Below are positions 4,870 through 6,127 of a DNA stretch of 6,127 bases, piece after piece (the first letter of the stretch is position 1; the number at the start of each line of letters is the position of its first letter). Location of the stretch: contig CATXDC010000044.1 in NCBI GenBank assembly GCA_958366985.1, forward strand, positions 1 through 6,127, written 5' to 3'. The position numbers were made by a program, and so were the translations under genes. The notes under the pieces are model-generated. The model saw only the letters and a program-made list of their open reading frames with translations. It ran no database searches and was not told where the DNA came from. The DNA is from an uncultured Oscillospiraceae bacterium (GTDB lineage: Bacteria > Bacillota > Clostridia > Oscillospirales > Acutalibacteraceae).

Positions 4870-5454
4870 ATGAAAAAACTTACAGTAAACGAGCAGGAAG
4901 AATTATTTGCACAGGATTGTAAACTCATCAACCTTCGGTATGAGTATAGTGGTTTCACTGGAACGGAAAAATGGGCAATTATAACGGAGCTGTCCGAAGA
5001 AGCATTGTGGGATAAGTACCCTGATGTCATCAGCAGGTATACGCCTTTTATACTTCTGTCAATGGCACAGGGAGAAGTGATTAGTGAATCACATAGAAAT
5101 AATGATAAATATGAAAAGCGCAGCAAAAGGACGATAGATGTATACGGTTATGAAGATGATATTTTTGAGCAGTTCCATCCGAAATCTATCGCCCCATTTA
5201 TTGATCCGTTTGATAAAGCGGAGGAGGAACAGATCGAGGAAGAAAAAGAAAAGCTACGACAATTAGAACTTTCTAAGGTAAGACAAGCGTTAAGTATGCT
5301 CCAACCTGTTCAAAGGGAGCGCCTTCTTAAATCCGTTTTGCTTGGGATTAGTTCAAGGAAAATTGCAAAAGAGGAAGGCATAAATTATAGCTCCGTAGAT
5401 AAGTCAATCGCTGCCGCAATAAAAAATTTCAAAAAATTTTATGAAAACCTCTGA
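4870..5454 (+). CDS. sigma-70 region 4-like transcription factor of mobile-element type
   Basis: A 194-residue protein. Its C-terminal part (about 136-190) reads as a sigma region 4 helix-turn-helix: VRQALSMLQPVQRERLLKSV then LLGISSRKIAKEEGINYSSV then DKSIAAAIKNFKKF. The middle (about 115-135, KAEEEQIEEEKEKLRQLE) is a charged coiled-coil-like helix as in small sigma-like proteins of clostridial conjugative elements. A typical region 2 is not evident in the first 110 residues, so it may be a sigma-like regulator and not a full sigma factor. I chose ATG 4870 because AAGGAG (4855-4860) lies nine bases upstream; an in-frame TTG at 4819 lies before that site and within the leader stem-loop. Expression is probably limited by the leader at 4727-4867. 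It is followed 109 bases later by the MazF-like gene on the same strand. Confidence 0.75.
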   Translation: MKKLTVNEQEELFAQDCKLINLRYEYSGFTGTEKWAIITELSEEALWDKYPDVISRYTPFILLSMAQGEVISESHRNNDKYEKRSKRTIDVYGYEDDIFEQFHPKSIAPFIDPFDKAEEEQIEEEKEKLRQLELSKVRQALSMLQPVQRERLLKSVLLGISSRKIAKEEGINYSSVDKSIAAAIKNFKKFYENL

Positions 5455-5458
5455 TTTT

Positions 5459-5500
5459 GGGTGTGCATTTCGCACCCCTTTGTCCAAATGAGTGAAGGGG
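5459..5500 (+). promoter_or_regulatory. two mutually exclusive small hairpins
   Basis: GGG-T-GTGC (5459-5466) can pair with GCACCCC (5472-5478) around an ATTTC loop, with the T bulged. The same CCCCTT (5475-5480) can instead pair with AAGGGG (5495-5500). The first resembles a weak terminator of the sigma-like gene (followed by TTTG only); the second would disrupt it. No ligand or protein is suggested. Confidence 0.35.
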
Positions 5501-5563
5501 TATTTCTATTCCGGATATGAAATGCGCTTTCAAAACTCAATGAACAGAGAGGTTATACATAAA

Positions 5564-6115
5564 ATGAAGAAAACAGAAATCAGGCGTGGAGATATATTTT
5601 CCTACGATTTCGGCACAAGAATCGGCTCTATCCAATCAGGTGTAAGACCTGTGCTGGTAATTCAGGCAGACAATTTCAATGCGAATGCGCCTACTGTTAT
5701 TGTTGCGTCCATTACGAGTGTAATAAAAAAGAGGTATTTGCCGTCCCACATTATTTTAGGCGAGGATTTTGGTCTGACGAAGCCTTCAATGGTGTTGCTT
5801 GAGCAAATACAGACTGTGAATAAAGATGATTTGACAGAGTATATTGGCTTTGTTGATGATGAGCGCCTTTGGAGACAGATTAACGCAGCCTTGAAAAAAA
5901 CATTCGGTCTATGGCTTTACAACACTGACAGGATCGGCGACATTCGCTGCCTGTGTCCTAAATGCTTAAACGACTATTTTCGCAATCCGAACTATGTTGT
6001 CAGACGCCTTGATCCTTTCGCTAAAAGTAAAGGCACTTGTGATAAGTGCAATGATAGAGGTTGGGATTATATCGTTTATGACAAACGCACCTCTTTCAAA
6101 GGGAAAGGGGTATAG
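5564..6115 (+). CDS. MazF/PemK family toxin with C-terminal zinc-ribbon extension
   Basis: Residues 1-115 form a MazF/PemK ribonuclease-toxin domain: RRGDIFSYDFG, GVRPVLVIQAD, APTVIVASITS, LTKPSMVLLEQIQTV, then a C-terminal helix. By alignment to B. subtilis MazF (catalytic Arg25 and Thr48), Arg28 in GVRP and Thr51 in ASITS are the matching residues, so it looks active. Unlike typical MazF of about 115 residues, it continues to residue 183 with C129-x-C131-x-x-C134 and C159-x-x-C162, two CxxC knuckles expected of a zinc ribbon. The start at 5564 is set by AGAGAGG (5546-5552) 11 bases upstream and by the family's KKTEIRRGD start; an in-frame GTG at 5492 only adds 24 residues unlike the family. 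No MazE/PemI-like antitoxin precedes it. The neighbour upstream is the sigma-like gene and a new gene begins 2 bases after the stop. It may be an mRNA interferase or a non-toxic RNA- or DNA-binding derivative. Confidence 0.85.
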   Translation: MKKTEIRRGDIFSYDFGTRIGSIQSGVRPVLVIQADNFNANAPTVIVASITSVIKKRYLPSHIILGEDFGLTKPSMVLLEQIQTVNKDDLTEYIGFVDDERLWRQINAALKKTFGLWLYNTDRIGDIRCLCPKCLNDYFRNPNYVVRRLDPFAKSKGTCDKCNDRGWDYIVYDKRTSFKGKGV

Positions 6116-6117
6116 GG

Positions 6118-6127
6118 ATGTCGCAAA
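6118..6127 (+). CDS. start of the next gene (partial)
   Basis: ATG at 6118 follows AAAGGGG (6104-6110) by seven bases and begins Met-Ser-Gln. It lies two bases after the stop of the MazF-like gene, so translational coupling in one operon is likely. Too little is present to name the product. Confidence 0.55.

Noticed and set aside
4704..5126. Leftward open frame of about 140 codons
   Set aside because: It lies opposite the sigma-like gene and its leader, shows no domain, has no ribosome binding site, and runs across the terminator and leader stems. It is a shadow.
5488..5520. Ten-codon frame MSEGVFLFRI as a leader peptide for the MazF-like gene
   Set aside because: No ribosome binding site precedes the ATG, and its stop does not overlap a structure that controls the next gene.

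Overview
The window looks like part of a low-to-medium GC Firmicutes genome, most likely a gut Clostridia (Lachnospiraceae or Oscillospiraceae type). The signs are strong AAGGAG/GGAGG ribosome binding sites, consensus sigma-A promoters, U-tract terminators and protein families typical of clostridial mobile elements. This placement is inferred from gene style. No rRNA, tRNA, insertion sequence or CRISPR array is visible.

Layout. (1) Bases 1-1281, + strand: the end of a three-gene operon with an ABC-2 type permease (5' end cut off by the window), a small three-helix membrane protein and a lipoprotein. The set resembles the membrane part of an antimicrobial-peptide or lantibiotic immunity transporter. 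(2) Bases 1282-1579: no convincing gene; a small GCCAT repeat cluster and a terminator hairpin. (3) Bases 1580-3605, - strand: an operon read leftwards, XRE-type repressor, then ImmA/IrrE-type zinc metallopeptidase, then DUF1016/YhcG-type PD-(D/E)XK nuclease. (4) Bases 3606-3818: a compact switch with two strong promoters facing each other across a 19-bp palindrome. (5) Bases 3819-4385, + strand: a 188-residue protein with a C-terminal helix-turn-helix. (6) Bases 4386-4869: a long regulatory stretch with 11-bp-spaced GTCCGAC repeats, an extended -10 promoter abutting another copy of the repressor half-site, a strong terminator, and a structured leader with a 14-codon upstream ORF. (7) Bases 4870-6115, + strand: a sigma-70-region-4-like protein, then a MazF/PemK-type toxin fused to a C-terminal zinc ribbon. 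A further gene starts at 6118.

How the parts may work together (inference): the XRE repressor probably binds CTTGCGTA half-sites. Copies lie in the spacers of both facing promoters, across both predicted transcription starts, and again at 4433-4440 beside the second promoter. ImmA-type peptidases relieve such repressors by cleavage, as in ICEBs1-like elements. That would release the 188-residue regulator, which could activate the weak second promoter through the GTCCGAC repeats and so feed the sigma-like/MazF-like region. The sigma-like gene's ribosome binding site is in turn predicted to be hidden in an 11-bp stem that translation of the leader ORF would open. The least ordinary content is this layered control circuit and the nuclease placed under it.
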